Shown here one piece after another: positions 18,049-26,545 of a stretch of DNA of 33,583 nt. A program made the translations under genes and the position numbers. The notes beneath the pieces were generated by a model that saw nothing but the letters and a program-made list of their open reading frames with translations, had not been told where the DNA came from and did not search any database. The stretch comes from Betaproteobacteria bacterium. Lineage in GTDB: Bacteria > Pseudomonadota > Gammaproteobacteria > Burkholderiales > SG8-39. The DNA is taken from contig SCTY01000023.1 of NCBI GenBank assembly GCA_004297625.1, positions 1-33,583 of the forward strand. The letters run 5' to 3'. Position 1 is the stretch's first letter, and the number at the start of each line of letters is the position of its first letter.

Positions 18049-18431
18049 GAATCCTGCATACCATGCTGCGCGTCGGCGATCTGCAGCGCTCGGTCAAGTT
18101 CTATACCGAAGTCCTCGGAATGAAGCTGCTGCGCGCCACCGACCGCCCGGAACAGAAATATTCGCTCGCCTTCGTCGGCTACGACACCGAGGACCGAAGC
18201 GCAGTGCTCGAGCTCACGTACAACTACGGCGTCGAGCGCTACGATCTCGGGACGGCATACGGGCACGTGGCGATCGAGGTGGACGACGCGCGCAAGACCT
18301 GCGACGCGGTGCGCGCGAGGGGCGGCAAGGTCACCCGGGAGCCGGGTCCCGTGAAGGGCGGCACCACGGTGATCGCCTTCGTCGAAGACCCCGACGGCTA
18401 CAAGATCGAGTTCATCGAGAGACGCGCGTAA
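18045..18431 (+). CDS. gloA: Lactoylglutathione lyase (glyoxalase I)
   Basis: 128 aa, full length. Converts the methylglyoxal-glutathione hemithioacetal to S-lactoylglutathione. The metal ligands H5, E56, H74 and E122 fall at exactly the positions of the Ni-dependent E. coli enzyme, and the short form without the Zn-type insertions suggests the Ni/Co class. Last gene of the plus-strand cluster. Its final 34 bases overlap the convergent rsmA 3' end, so there is no room for a conventional terminator between them. Confidence 0.95.
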   Translation: MRILHTMLRVGDLQRSVKFYTEVLGMKLLRATDRPEQKYSLAFVGYDTEDRSAVLELTYNYGVERYDLGTAYGHVAIEVDDARKTCDAVRARGGKVTREPGPVKGGTTVIAFVEDPDGYKIEFIERRA

Positions 18432-19132
18432 TCCTGCGGCGAGAGGTTCTCGGGCCGCAGCCCCGCGTCGATTCCAAGGGCGGCGAAGTCGATCCCCGGC
18501 AGCGCGTTTTTCAGCGTCTTGCGGCGGGCGGAGAAGGCCTTCCTCAGGAGGTTCTCATCGACTTGTAACGGCCGCTCGAGCGGCACGAGACGCACGAGCG
18601 CCGATTCCACTTTCGGCGGCGGCCGGAAGGCGCCTGCCGCGACGTTGAAGAGCTTCTTCATTCGAAAGCGCGCTTGCAGCGCCACCGAAAGGCGCCCGTA
18701 GTCGGGCGTCGAAGGGGCGGCCACCATGCGCTCCACCACCTCGAGCTGCAGCATGAAGTGCATGTCGCGCACGCGACCGGCGTAGCGCGCGAGATGAAAA
18801 AGCAGCGGCGTCGAGATGTTGTAAGGCAGGTTGCCGACGACGCGCATGCCTTGCGGAAATTGCGCGAAATCGAACTCGAGCGCGTCGGCTTGATGCACCC
18901 GGATTCGCTCGTCGCTGAGCCGCGCGGCGAGGTCGCGGTCCAGCTCGATAACTTCGATTTTCTCGGTTCTTGAAAGCAAAGGCCGGGTGAGCGCGCCCTC
19001 GCCGGGCCCGATCTCGACGATGAAGTCGTCTCGCGCCGGGTCGATCGCTTCCACGATCCGCGCGAGCACCCGGGGGTCGTGCAGAAAATGCTGCCCGAAC
19101 CTCTTACGCGGGCGATGCGAGCTCGATGGCAA
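18398..19132 (-). CDS. rsmA: 16S rRNA (adenine1518-N6/adenine1519-N6)-dimethyltransferase
   Basis: KsgA, 244 aa. Dimethylates two adjacent adenines in helix 45 of 16S r[14 protein letters not shown] (9-19) is the family signature; SAM loop [10 protein letters not shown] (40-49); the NLPYNIS catalytic motif is at 101-107. Start TTG (19132..19130), with GAGG about ten bases upstream. No ATG or GTG precedes the signature, and the TTG gives a normal N-terminus. Overlaps the pdxA end by 29 nt. The lptD-surA-pdxA-rsmA order is widely conserved; apaG, which follows in E. coli, lies elsewhere in this window (4991). Confidence 0.95.
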   Translation of the reverse strand: MPSSSHRPRKRFGQHFLHDPRVLARIVEAIDPARDDFIVEIGPGEGALTRPLLSRTEKIEVIELDRDLAARLSDERIRVHQADALEFDFAQFPQGMRVVGNLPYNISTPLLFHLARYAGRVRDMHFMLQLEVVERMVAAPSTPDYGRLSVALQARFRMKKLFNVAAGAFRPPPKVESALVRLVPLERPLQVDENLLRKAFSARRKTLKNALPGIDFAALGIDAGLRPENLSPQDYARLSMNSIL

Positions 19133-20066
19133 GCTTCACCGCCTCGATCAGGCTGCCCGGGTCCGCGCTTCCGCTGCCGGCGAGATCGAGCGCGGTCCCA
19201 TGGTCGACCGAGGTGCGCACGAAAGGCAGGCCGAGCGTCACGTTGACGCCGCGGCCGAAGCTCGCGTACTTGAGCACCGGCAGCCCCTGGTCGTGGTACA
19301 TGGCGAGCACCGCGTCCGCGTGCTTCAGCCGCTCCGGGACGAAGAGCGTATCCGCGGGGATGGGACCGCTCGCGGCGATGCCTTGCCTGGCTGCTTCTGC
19401 GATCGCCGGTGCAATCACTTCTATGTCCTCCGTTCCCAGGTGGCCGGATTCGCCGCTATGGGGATTCAGCCCGGCCACCAGGATGCGCGGCTTCGCGATT
19501 CTGAAGCGCAGGCGCAGGTCCTTGTCCAGCACTCGCAGCGTTCTAACCAGGCTCTCCTTCGTGATGGCCCGCGGAACTTCCGAAAGCGCCAGATGCGTAG
19601 TCGCCAGCGCCACGCGCAAGCCGCCGCCGACGAGCATCATGACTACGTGCTCGGCGCGGGCTCGCTCGGCGAGGAACTCGGTATGCCCGGTGAACGGGAT
19701 GCCCGCGTCGTTGATCACGCTCTTCTGCACGGGCGCGGTCACCATGGCGGCGTACTCGCCGGAGAGGCAGCCGCGCACTGCGCGCTCGAGCAACGCAAGC
19801 ACGTACCGGCTGTTGCCGGCGTCGAGCCGGCCCGCGGTCCTCGGCCGCTCGAGCGGCACGTGCTCGACTTGCGGGAAGCCGGCAAGCAGCCCGCGATCGC
19901 CGATCGCGACCAGGCGCGCCGCAAATGCCTGTCGCGCGAGCATGACGCATAGCTCCGGCCCGACGCCCGCCGGCTCGCCGGAGGTGATCGCGATGACCGG
20001 CAGCGCCGCTATTTTTCCTCCAGCCGCAGCTCCACGTAGGCCTGGTCGCGCACCTGCCGCAGCCAT
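19104..20066 (-). CDS. pdxA: 4-hydroxythreonine-4-phosphate dehydrogenase
   Basis: NAD(P)-dependent enzyme of pyridoxal phosphate (vitamin B6) synthesis. Metal ligands H158 (ATTHLAL), H203 (LNPHSGESG) and H258 (AMYHDQG); also [10 protein letters not shown] near the N-terminus and TGHTEF. The start is uncertain. Coordinates use the only conventional in-frame start (ATG 20066), which lies 58 nt inside surA and adds about 18 residues foreign to the family. The family normally begins a few residues before the [11 protein letters not shown] strand. There the sequence has a perfect GGAGG, four bases, then ATA (20012..20010) overlapping the surA stop as ATAG. That would give a 302-aa protein. Confidence 0.93.
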   Translation of the reverse strand: MAAAGARPGLRGAAAGGKIAALPVIAITSGEPAGVGPELCVMLARQAFAARLVAIGDRGLLAGFPQVEHVPLERPRTAGRLDAGNSRYVLALLERAVRGCLSGEYAAMVTAPVQKSVINDAGIPFTGHTEFLAERARAEHVVMMLVGGGLRVALATTHLALSEVPRAITKESLVRTLRVLDKDLRLRFRIAKPRILVAGLNPHSGESGHLGTEDIEVIAPAIAEAARQGIAASGPIPADTLFVPERLKHADAVLAMYHDQGLPVLKYASFGRGVNVTLGLPFVRTSVDHGTALDLAGSGSADPGSLIEAVKLAIELASPA

Positions 20067-21298
20067 TCCTGGTAGGCCTCCTCGGACTTGCGCTCGCGCA
20101 GCGCCTGGCGCGCCTGAAGCCGCCGGCGCTCGGGGCTCATGTCGGCCGAGCGGCGCTCGAGCACCTGGATGAGGTGGTAACCGAAAGGCGTCTTCACCGG
20201 CTGGCTGATCTCGCCCACCTTGAGCTCATTCAACGCGCGCTCGAAATCCGGCACGCTGTCGCCGGGGTAAATCCAGTCGAGCTCGCCGCCGCGTGCCGCG
20301 CTGTTGTCGTCGGAATGCACGCGCGCCATCTCGCCGAAGTCGGCGGCGCCGCTGACGATGCGCTCGCGCAGATCGGCGAGCCGCCGCCGCGCCTCGCTCT
20401 CCGAAACCACCTCGCTCGTGCGGATGAGTATGTGGCGCGCACGCGTCTGGGTGACCGGCGCGCCGGCGTCGAGGCCGCGCCTGTCGATCAGCTTGAGCAG
20501 GTGGAAGCCGGCCGGGCTGCGCAGCACCTCGCTGACCTCCCCGGGTTTCATCTTGGCGAGCACGGCGGCAAACACCTCCGGCAGCCTCTCGTGGCTGCGC
20601 CAGCCGAGCGCGCCTCCGCTGATCGCGTCGGGCGCATCCGAATAGCTCGCCGCCACGGCGGCGAAATCGGTCCCCGAACGCGCCTCGGCGAGCGCCTTCT
20701 CGGCCTTGGCCCGCGCCGCCTCGATGCGCTCCGGGCTCGCCTGCTCCGGGATGCGCACGAGCACATGCGAGACGTTGTATTCGGCGCGCTCGGGCTGCGT
20801 CTTCATCTCCTCGAGAAAGAGATCGATTTCGCTATCGCTCACCTGGACCTTGTCGTCGACTTCGCGCTCGCGCAGCCGCGAGAGCAGGATCTGGTCGCGC
20901 AGCTCCTCGCGCCAGGTGTCGAACACCACGCCGTCGCGCTCCAGCGCGCGGCGGAAATCGGCGAGCGTCATGTTGTTGTTCTGCGCGATTCGCTGCACCG
21001 CCCGATCGAGCTGCAGATCGTCGACACGGATGCCGGAGTCGCGCGCCATCTGGAGCTGCGCCTTCTCGAGGATCAGGCGCTCGAGAAGCTGGCGCTCGAG
21101 CACCGGGCGCTCGGGCGCAGGAGTGCCCTGGCGGCGCAGCTGCCTCTCGGCCGCGGAGACGGCCTCGTTCAGCTCGGAGAGCGTAATCACTTCCTTGTTC
21201 ACCACCGCGACGATGCGATCCACGAGGGACGCGTTTTGCGCCGCCGCCGCTGGCGGCGAAACCGCGAGCAGCAGAATGACGAGCCACCTGCGCATCAT
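20009..21298 (-). CDS. surA: Periplasmic chaperone/peptidyl-prolyl isomerase SurA
   Basis: 429 aa from the first of two adjacent ATGs (21298 and 21295), seven bases after the lptD stop. The signal peptide MMRRWLVILLLAVSPPAAAA is followed by the N-terminal chaperone domain (VDRIVAVVNKEVITLSELNE) and two parvulin PPIase domains (about 165-270, with YNVSHVLVRIP and GGALGW; and about 275-375, with ARHILIR, GGELDWIYPGD and FGYHLIQV). It escorts outer-membrane proteins, including LptD, to the BAM complex. A TTG eight codons upstream is open but would precede a normal signal peptide for no reason. Confidence 0.96.
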   Translation of the reverse strand: MMRRWLVILLLAVSPPAAAAQNASLVDRIVAVVNKEVITLSELNEAVSAAERQLRRQGTPAPERPVLERQLLERLILEKAQLQMARDSGIRVDDLQLDRAVQRIAQNNNMTLADFRRALERDGVVFDTWREELRDQILLSRLREREVDDKVQVSDSEIDLFLEEMKTQPERAEYNVSHVLVRIPEQASPERIEAARAKAEKALAEARSGTDFAAVAASYSDAPDAISGGALGWRSHERLPEVFAAVLAKMKPGEVSEVLRSPAGFHLLKLIDRRGLDAGAPVTQTRARHILIRTSEVVSESEARRRLADLRERIVSGAADFGEMARVHSDDNSAARGGELDWIYPGDSVPDFERALNELKVGEISQPVKTPFGYHLIQVLERRSADMSPERRRLQARQALRERKSEEAYQEWLRQVRDQAYVELRLEEK

Positions 21299-21305
21299 GT
21301 TTTCT

Positions 21306-23513
21306 CTAAAACACCTGTTCAAACGGCAGCTTCGCTCGTGCGCTCGGGGGCGCGAGCGCCGGATCCCGCGGATTCGAGACCGAGTAGCCCGGCACGCTGC
21401 GCGAAAGCAGTTTAACCACGTCGTCGGTGCCCACCTGCCCGACGCCGTTGAACTCGAGCTGGAAGAAAAAGCCGGTAGAGCTCACCTGCGTCGCCGCCTG
21501 GACCCGCTGCATCACCGCGCGGAACGCCCAGCAGCCGGCGTTGTACTCAAAGCCCGCCAGGCCCTCCAGCAGGCGCTTGTCCAGGAAGGAATAATTGTAG
21601 CGCCCGACCGCGTACCAGCCGGCCGCGACCGGCCATTGCGCGGATAAATCGATCTGCCGGATGGTGCCGCGGCTGAAGCGGTAGCTGGCGTTCAGAACCT
21701 TCGCCACCTCGGGGTTGTAGCGCAGCGCGGTCGTGTAGCGCTCTGCGCGCTGCTCGTGGCGGTTGTATTGCGTCGTCGCGTCGAAGGTCCAGTGCCGGAA
21801 AAGCCGTCCTCCAACGGAGCCGAGCACATCGGATTCGAGCGAGGTGCGCAGCGGCGCCCCGGGCAGGCCGACCCGCTCATCCTTGAAGTAATAGCGTTGC
21901 CCGACGGTTGCGCGGAACGCCTCCTGCCCGGTCCGAAGGAAGCGTGAAGTGAGGGCGAGGGTCACCTGGTCGGCATCGCCGAAGCGATCGCCACCGCCGA
22001 AGCGGTTCTCGGTGAAAAGCTGCGGGAAGTTGAAGTCCGCAAGGCTGGTGTCGAAGAGCGGAAGCTGATCCTGGTTGCGGTACGGCACATAGACGTAGAA
22101 CAGCCGCGGCTCGAGCGTCTGCGTGAGCGGATCTCCGAAAAAACGCGCCTCGCGATCGAACACGAGCCCCGTGTCGGCGCTGAACCAGGGGATTTGCACA
22201 TGGGGCGACGCCTCCTGGCCAAGCGCCGCGCGCTCGAGGCTGTAGCTCACTTGCCGCAAGCCGAGCTTGGGCGTGAGAAACCAGCCGGGCGAGAGGAACG
22301 GCATCGCAAGAGTAGGGTTCAACGACGTGCGCGACCCGTAAACCAGAGTGCGATGCGTAAAGTGCACGTATTCGGCCGGCAGCGCGGCATCCAGCAGCCC
22401 GGCGACGTCGTTCATGCCCGTGCTGAAGGTCAGCTGGGGCACGCGATGATAAGGCGGCGTGATCGGCGCAAGCGGATCCTGCAGCGTCTGGAATTTCTGC
22501 ACTCGGGCCTGGGCGCTATAGGGCAGCGAGCCCAAGCTGCCGCTGTAATTGACGTAGCCGTCCTGCTGCAGGTTTCCGATCGATACCTGCCGCACCTGGC
22601 TCGCCAAGTCGACGAAGTAGCGGTCGTCCGACACACGGTTGAAATCGATCTGCCCCGTAAGGCCGGGGCGGAAGGTTTGCGCATGCTGCAGCGACACGCC
22701 CGTACGCCGGCGGCCGAACTGCTTGTCATCGGGCAGATATTCCAAGCGCAGCTCGCCGGCATACGGCGCTTCGAGATAGCGGAACTGGTTCTTGAGCTGC
22801 AAGCCGCGCTTGGTCATCAGCACCGGCGTGATGGTCGCGTCGCGTTCCGGGGCGATGTTCCAGTAGTAGGGCACGCCGAACTCGAAACCGCGGTTGCTGG
22901 TCTGCGAGTAGTAGGGCGCGAGAATGCCGCTGCGCCGGCGGTTCTCGAGCGGGAAGCTCGCAAACGGAAAGCCGAGAATCGGCACGCCGAAGAAGCGCAG
23001 ACGCGGGCTCCTGGCCTCGCCTTCCTCCGTCCCGTAGTCGAGATCGATTTGCGAGGCTTCCAGCATCCAGTCATCCTGCCCGGGCCGGCACGTGGTAAAC
23101 GAAGCGCCCTTCAGGCGGTAGCGGTCTTTGCCGCGGAACTCGAGGACCTCGGCCTTGCCGCGCGCCGGCAGGTCGCGCTGCAGCTGAAAGCCCGGGGACT
23201 CGAACACGCCCGTTTCGTCGAGCGTGTTGTACTCGAGACGCGGGCCGAAGAAGCGGTCGACCCCGAGCTGCAGGCGCACGCCGCCCTCCCCCTGCACGGT
23301 TCCGAATTCGCTGTTGCGCCGGAGCACATCGCCGAAGATGGTGACATCGTCGCGGCGGATTTCGGCATTACCGCGCGCCGTCACCTCGAGGTCGCCAACG
23401 CCTTCGATGCGCTCTGCGTCGATCGTCGTGGGCGATGCTTCCTCGACGCTGGGCTGCTGCGCGAGGGCCGGCGCCGCGGCGATCAGTGCCAGCAGCGCGA
23501 AGCGGAACGGCAT
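21306..23513 (-). CDS. lptD: LPS-assembly protein LptD
   Basis: 735 aa outer-membrane barrel that, with LptE, inserts LPS in the outer leaflet. Signal peptide MPFRFALLALIAAAPALAQQ; periplasmic OstA/LptA-like jellyroll (about 25-120, with IEGVGDLEVTARGNAEIRRD); then a large beta-barrel with many aromatic-rich strands. Only two cysteines are seen, C142 (TTCRPGQDDW) and C661 (NAGCWAFR), against four in E. coli. The ATG at 23513 is chosen for the signal peptide; a TTG at 23555 adds 14 residues. Followed closely by surA; divergent from amgK with 41 bp between starts. Confidence 0.95.
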   Translation of the reverse strand: MPFRFALLALIAAAPALAQQPSVEEASPTTIDAERIEGVGDLEVTARGNAEIRRDDVTIFGDVLRRNSEFGTVQGEGGVRLQLGVDRFFGPRLEYNTLDETGVFESPGFQLQRDLPARGKAEVLEFRGKDRYRLKGASFTTCRPGQDDWMLEASQIDLDYGTEEGEARSPRLRFFGVPILGFPFASFPLENRRRSGILAPYYSQTSNRGFEFGVPYYWNIAPERDATITPVLMTKRGLQLKNQFRYLEAPYAGELRLEYLPDDKQFGRRRTGVSLQHAQTFRPGLTGQIDFNRVSDDRYFVDLASQVRQVSIGNLQQDGYVNYSGSLGSLPYSAQARVQKFQTLQDPLAPITPPYHRVPQLTFSTGMNDVAGLLDAALPAEYVHFTHRTLVYGSRTSLNPTLAMPFLSPGWFLTPKLGLRQVSYSLERAALGQEASPHVQIPWFSADTGLVFDREARFFGDPLTQTLEPRLFYVYVPYRNQDQLPLFDTSLADFNFPQLFTENRFGGGDRFGDADQVTLALTSRFLRTGQEAFRATVGQRYYFKDERVGLPGAPLRTSLESDVLGSVGGRLFRHWTFDATTQYNRHEQRAERYTTALRYNPEVAKVLNASYRFSRGTIRQIDLSAQWPVAAGWYAVGRYNYSFLDKRLLEGLAGFEYNAGCWAFRAVMQRVQAATQVSSTGFFFQLEFNGVGQVGTDDVVKLLSRSVPGYSVSNPRDPALAPPSARAKLPFEQVF

Positions 23514-23527
23514 GGAGCGGCGAGGGA

Positions 23528-23549
23528 AAATTATCGTTGATGTTAGAAT
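23528..23549. promoter_or_regulatory. Divergent lptD/amgK promoter region
   Basis: Plus strand: TGTTAGAAT (23541-23549) is an extended -10 (TGnTAGAAT) ending five bases before the amgK ATG at 23555, so that mRNA may be leaderless. Minus strand: GATAAT (23535..23530, five of six matches) is a -10 candidate for lptD, giving a leader of about ten bases; TTGAAA (23555..23550) could serve as a -35 only with a different, weaker -10 (TAATTT). The region is strikingly A/T-rich for this genome. Confidence 0.45.
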
Positions 23550-23554
23550 TTTCA

Positions 23555-24541
23555 ATGATACACGCCGATTCTCGACGCGCTGCGCTCGAGGGCTGGCTTT
23601 CCGAGCGGCTCCATGGCGCGCGCTTCACGCTCACGCCCGCCTCCGAAGACGCAAGTTTTCGCCGCTATTTTCGCGCCAGGCTGGACGACGGGCGCAGCTA
23701 CATCGCCATGGACGCGCCGTCCGACAAGGAGGACTGCCGGCCGTTCCTCCATGTCGCCCGCCTGCTCCACGAAGCGGGCGTGCACGCACCCGAGGTGCAC
23801 GCCGAGGACCTCGGGAAAGGCTTTCTCCTGCTCTCGGACCTCGGCGAGCACACGTACCTCGGCGTCATCGACGATCGAAACGCGCCGAGGCTTTTCGCCG
23901 ACGCGACCGAAGCGCTGATCCGCTGGCAGCGCGCGACCAAGCAGGGCGAGCTTCCCCCGTACGACGAGCCGCTCCTGCGGCGCGAGATGCAGCTTTTCCC
24001 CGACTGGTACGTCGCCCGGCACCTCGGCCGCGAATTGAATCACCGGCAGAGAGAGACTCTCGAAGACGTTTTCGCGCAGCTGGTGAGAAGCGCGCTGGCA
24101 CAGCCGAAGGTTTACGTGCACCGCGACTACATGCCGCGCAATCTCACGGTGTCGGAGCCTAATCCCGGCGTGCTCGACTTCCAGGACGCCGTGATCGGGC
24201 CGATCACCTACGACGTGGTGTCGCTCATGCGCGACGCGTTCCTGAGCTGGGATGAAGAGCGGGTGCTCGACTGGAGCGCGCGCTACTGGGAGAAAGCAAA
24301 AAGGGCCGGACTGCCGGTGGACGCCGACTTCGGCGAGTTCTGGCGCGCCTTCGAGTGGATGGGGCTTCAGCGCCACCTGAAGGTCCTCGGCATTTTCGCG
24401 CGCATCAATTACCGGGACGGCAAGCCGAAGTATCTCGCCGACACGCCGCGCTTCCTCAAGTACGCGCGCGACGTCGCGAAGCGCTATCCGGCGCTCGCCC
24501 CGCTGATTCGCTTGTTCGATGAGCTGAAATGCGAGCCATGA
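23555..24541 (+). CDS. amgK: N-acetylmuramate/N-acetylglucosamine anomeric kinase
   Basis: 328 aa aminoglycoside-phosphotransferase-fold sugar kinase. Phosphorylates MurNAc (and GlcNAc) at the anomeric carbon in the cell-wall recycling route that bypasses de novo UDP-MurNAc synthesis (established for Pseudomonas AmgK/MurU). Catalytic loop HRDYMPRN at 189-196 (D191, N196) and metal site DFQDA at 208-212. The partner murU follows directly, and the pair divergent from lptD-surA is the known arrangement. ATG 23555 is preferred because a probable -10 lies just upstream; the ATG at 23540 would precede that -10. Confidence 0.92.
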   Translation: MIHADSRRAALEGWLSERLHGARFTLTPASEDASFRRYFRARLDDGRSYIAMDAPSDKEDCRPFLHVARLLHEAGVHAPEVHAEDLGKGFLLLSDLGEHTYLGVIDDRNAPRLFADATEALIRWQRATKQGELPPYDEPLLRREMQLFPDWYVARHLGRELNHRQRETLEDVFAQLVRSALAQPKVYVHRDYMPRNLTVSEPNPGVLDFQDAVIGPITYDVVSLMRDAFLSWDEERVLDWSARYWEKAKRAGLPVDADFGEFWRAFEWMGLQRHLKVLGIFARINYRDGKPKYLADTPRFLKYARDVAKRYPALAPLIRLFDELKCEP

Positions 24542-24564
24542 CCGAGCATTTATGCGAGCCATGA
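24529..24564 (+). repeat. Duplicated murU start region, 13-bp direct repeats
   Basis: ATGCGAGCCATGA occurs at 24529-24541 and again at 24552-24564, 23 bp apart. The first copy spans the amgK stop; the second is the murU start. The offset is not a multiple of three, so the first copy instead opens an 11-codon frame (MRAMTEHLCEP) that ends on a TGA inside the second copy. This looks like a small tandem duplication of the overlap junction. Confidence 0.8.
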
Positions 24565-25223
24565 TCCTCGCCGCTGGCCGCGGTGAGCGCCTGCGGCCGC
24601 TCACCGACGCCATTCCGAAGGCCATGGTGCAGGCAGGGGGCAAGCCGCTCATCGCCTGGCACCTCGAGCGCCTCGCGGCGTGCGGCTGCCGCGAGGCGGT
24701 GATCAACGTGTCCCACCTGGGCGAGCGCATCGTTCAAGCGATCGGCGACGGCGCGCGTCACGGCATGCGCATCGCCTATTCGCGCGAAGCCGAACCGCTC
24801 GAAACCGCAGGCGGGATCGCGCAGGCCCGCGAATTGCTCGGCCGCGAGCCGTTCCTCCTTGTCAACGCCGACGTGTATTGCGAATTCGACTTCGCCAGGC
24901 TGCTTGCCTTCACGCTGGGAACGCGGCTCGCTCACCTGGTCCTCGTGCCGAACCCGCCGCACCGGGTCGGCGGCGATTTTTCGCTCGAGGACGGCAGGGT
25001 CGGCAACCTGGGCGGCGCGCGCTACACTTACGCGGGCATCGCCGTCATGTCGCCCGAGCTGGTCGCCGGTGTTCGGCCAGGCGAGAGAGCGCCGCTCGCT
25101 CCCCTGCTGCGCTCGGCAGCGGAGCGCCGCTTGCTCAGCGGCGAGCTCTATCGCGGCACATGGCAGGACGTCGGCACCCGCGAACGGCTGGCCGAGCTCG
25201 AAGCCCATTTGTCATCTCGATGA
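24552..25223 (+). CDS. murU: N-acetylmuramate alpha-1-phosphate uridylyltransferase
   Basis: 223 aa nucleotidyltransferase giving UDP-MurNAc from MurNAc-1-P and UTP, the second step of the AmgK/MurU recycling route. N-terminal nucleotide-binding signature MILAAGRGERLRPLTD with K23 in PKAMV; FLLVNADVYCEFD holds the metal-binding Asp; TWQDVGTRERL near the C-terminus. Two starts are possible, the ATG at 24552 and the one at 24561 (MILAAG). The stop overlaps pepP as ATGA. It could be called a generic sugar-nucleotidyltransferase, but the amgK neighbour settles the role. Confidence 0.92.
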   Translation: MRAMILAAGRGERLRPLTDAIPKAMVQAGGKPLIAWHLERLAACGCREAVINVSHLGERIVQAIGDGARHGMRIAYSREAEPLETAGGIAQARELLGREPFLLVNADVYCEFDFARLLAFTLGTRLAHLVLVPNPPHRVGGDFSLEDGRVGNLGGARYTYAGIAVMSPELVAGVRPGERAPLAPLLRSAAERRLLSGELYRGTWQDVGTRERLAELEAHLSSR

Positions 25224-26545
25224 AACCGACCGAAGGCATTTCGCATTTCGACCTACGCCGCCAGCGGCTCGCGCAAGCCATGGGCCAAGGCGTCGCCGTC
25301 ATTCCGACCGCGCCCGAGCAGTTGCGCAACCGCGACACGCATTTTCCCTACCGCTTCGACAGCCACTTTTACTACTTGACGGGATTTCCCGAGCCCGAGG
25401 CGGCGCTCGTGGTCATCGGCGGCGAAGCGCCCCGGACGCTCCTTTTCTGCCGTGAAAAAAACGCGGACCGCGAAATCTGGGACGGTTTTCGCTACGGCCC
25501 CGAGGCCGCGCGCGAGCGCTTCGGCTTCGAGGAAGCGCATCCGATCGCCGCGCTCGACGAGAAGGTTTCCGCGGCGCTCGAGAACCAGCCTGCGCTCTAC
25601 TATCCGGTGGGTGCCGATCCGCAATGGGACGCCCGCGCGATCAGGTGGCTGAATGCGGTGCGCGCCAAGGCGCGCGCCGGGGTGACGGCGCCCGACCGCG
25701 TGCAAGACGTGCGCTCGCTTGTCGACGACATGCGCCTGGTGAAGGACGCGCAGGAGCTCGCGCTCATGCGGCGCTCGGCGCGCATCGCTGCGGCGGCGCA
25801 CCGGCGGGCGATGCAGGCCACCCGCCCCGGACGCGCAGAGCACGAGATAGAGGCCGAGCTGCTCTACGAATTCCGCCGCAACGGCGCCCAATTCCCGGCG
25901 TATTCGCCTATCGTGGCCGGCGGCGCCAACGCCTGCGTGCTCCATTACGTGTCCAACGACGCGCCGCTGCGCGACGGCGATCTGCTGCTCATCGATGCCG
26001 GCTGCGAGCTCGACGGCTACGCCTCGGACATTACGCGCACCTTCCCGGTGAACGGCCGGTTCAGCCCGGCGCAGCGCGAGGTGTACGAGATAGTGCTCGC
26101 CGCGCAGCGCGCGGCGATGGACAAGGTCCGGCCAGGCAATGCGTGGAACGAGCCGCACGACGCCGCAGTGCGCGTGCTCGCGGAAGGCATGCGCGAGCTG
26201 CGTCTTCTCCCCGGCACGCTCGATGAAATCCTGGAGAAGGAGACGTACAAGCGCTTCTACATGCATCGCACGGGACACTGGCTGGGGCTCGACGTGCACG
26301 ATGCGGGCGAATACAAGCGCGCGGGCAGCTGGCGCACGTTGGCGGCCGGCATGACGCTCACCGTGGAGCCGGGCCTCTACATCCGTGCGGCCGACGATGT
26401 GCCGGAGCGCTTGCGCAATATCGGCATCCGCATCGAAGACGATGTCCTCGTGAGCGACGCGGGGTGCGAGGTGATCACCGCTGAAGCTCCCAAGGCCATC
26501 GATGACATCGAGGCCCTGATGCGCGATGCCCGCGCCCGGGATTGA
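25220..26545 (+). CDS. pepP: Xaa-Pro aminopeptidase P
   Basis: 441 aa cytoplasmic metallopeptidase that removes N-terminal residues preceding proline. N-terminal creatinase-like domain (about 1-170, with FRYRF-type HFPYRFDSHFYYLTGF), then the pita-bread catalytic domain. Dinuclear metal ligands D259 (LLIDAG), D270 (ASDITRTF), H353 (HRTGHWLGLDVHD), E383 (VEPGLY) and E406 (IRIEDD) sit within one residue of the E. coli enzyme. Coupled to murU by ATGA; overlaps the ubiH start by 20 nt. In many gammaproteobacteria pepP and ubiH are also adjacent. Confidence 0.96.
   Translation: MKPTEGISHFDLRRQRLAQAMGQGVAVIPTAPEQLRNRDTHFPYRFDSHFYYLTGFPEPEAALVVIGGEAPRTLLFCREKNADREIWDGFRYGPEAARERFGFEEAHPIAALDEKVSAALENQPALYYPVGADPQWDARAIRWLNAVRAKARAGVTAPDRVQDVRSLVDDMRLVKDAQELALMRRSARIAAAAHRRAMQATRPGRAEHEIEAELLYEFRRNGAQFPAYSPIVAGGANACVLHYVSNDAPLRDGDLLLIDAGCELDGYASDITRTFPVNGRFSPAQREVYEIVLAAQRAAMDKVRPGNAWNEPHDAAVRVLAEGMRELRLLPGTLDEILEKETYKRFYMHRTGHWLGLDVHDAGEYKRAGSWRTLAAGMTLTVEPGLYIRAADDVPERLRNIGIRIEDDVLVSDAGCEVITAEAPKAIDDIEALMRDARARD

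Noticed and set aside
18398..18431. The 34-bp gloA/rsmA convergent overlap as a mis-called end
   Set aside because: Both C-termini match their families up to the stop codons (gloA with ligand E122, rsmA with [10 protein letters not shown]), so the overlap is real.
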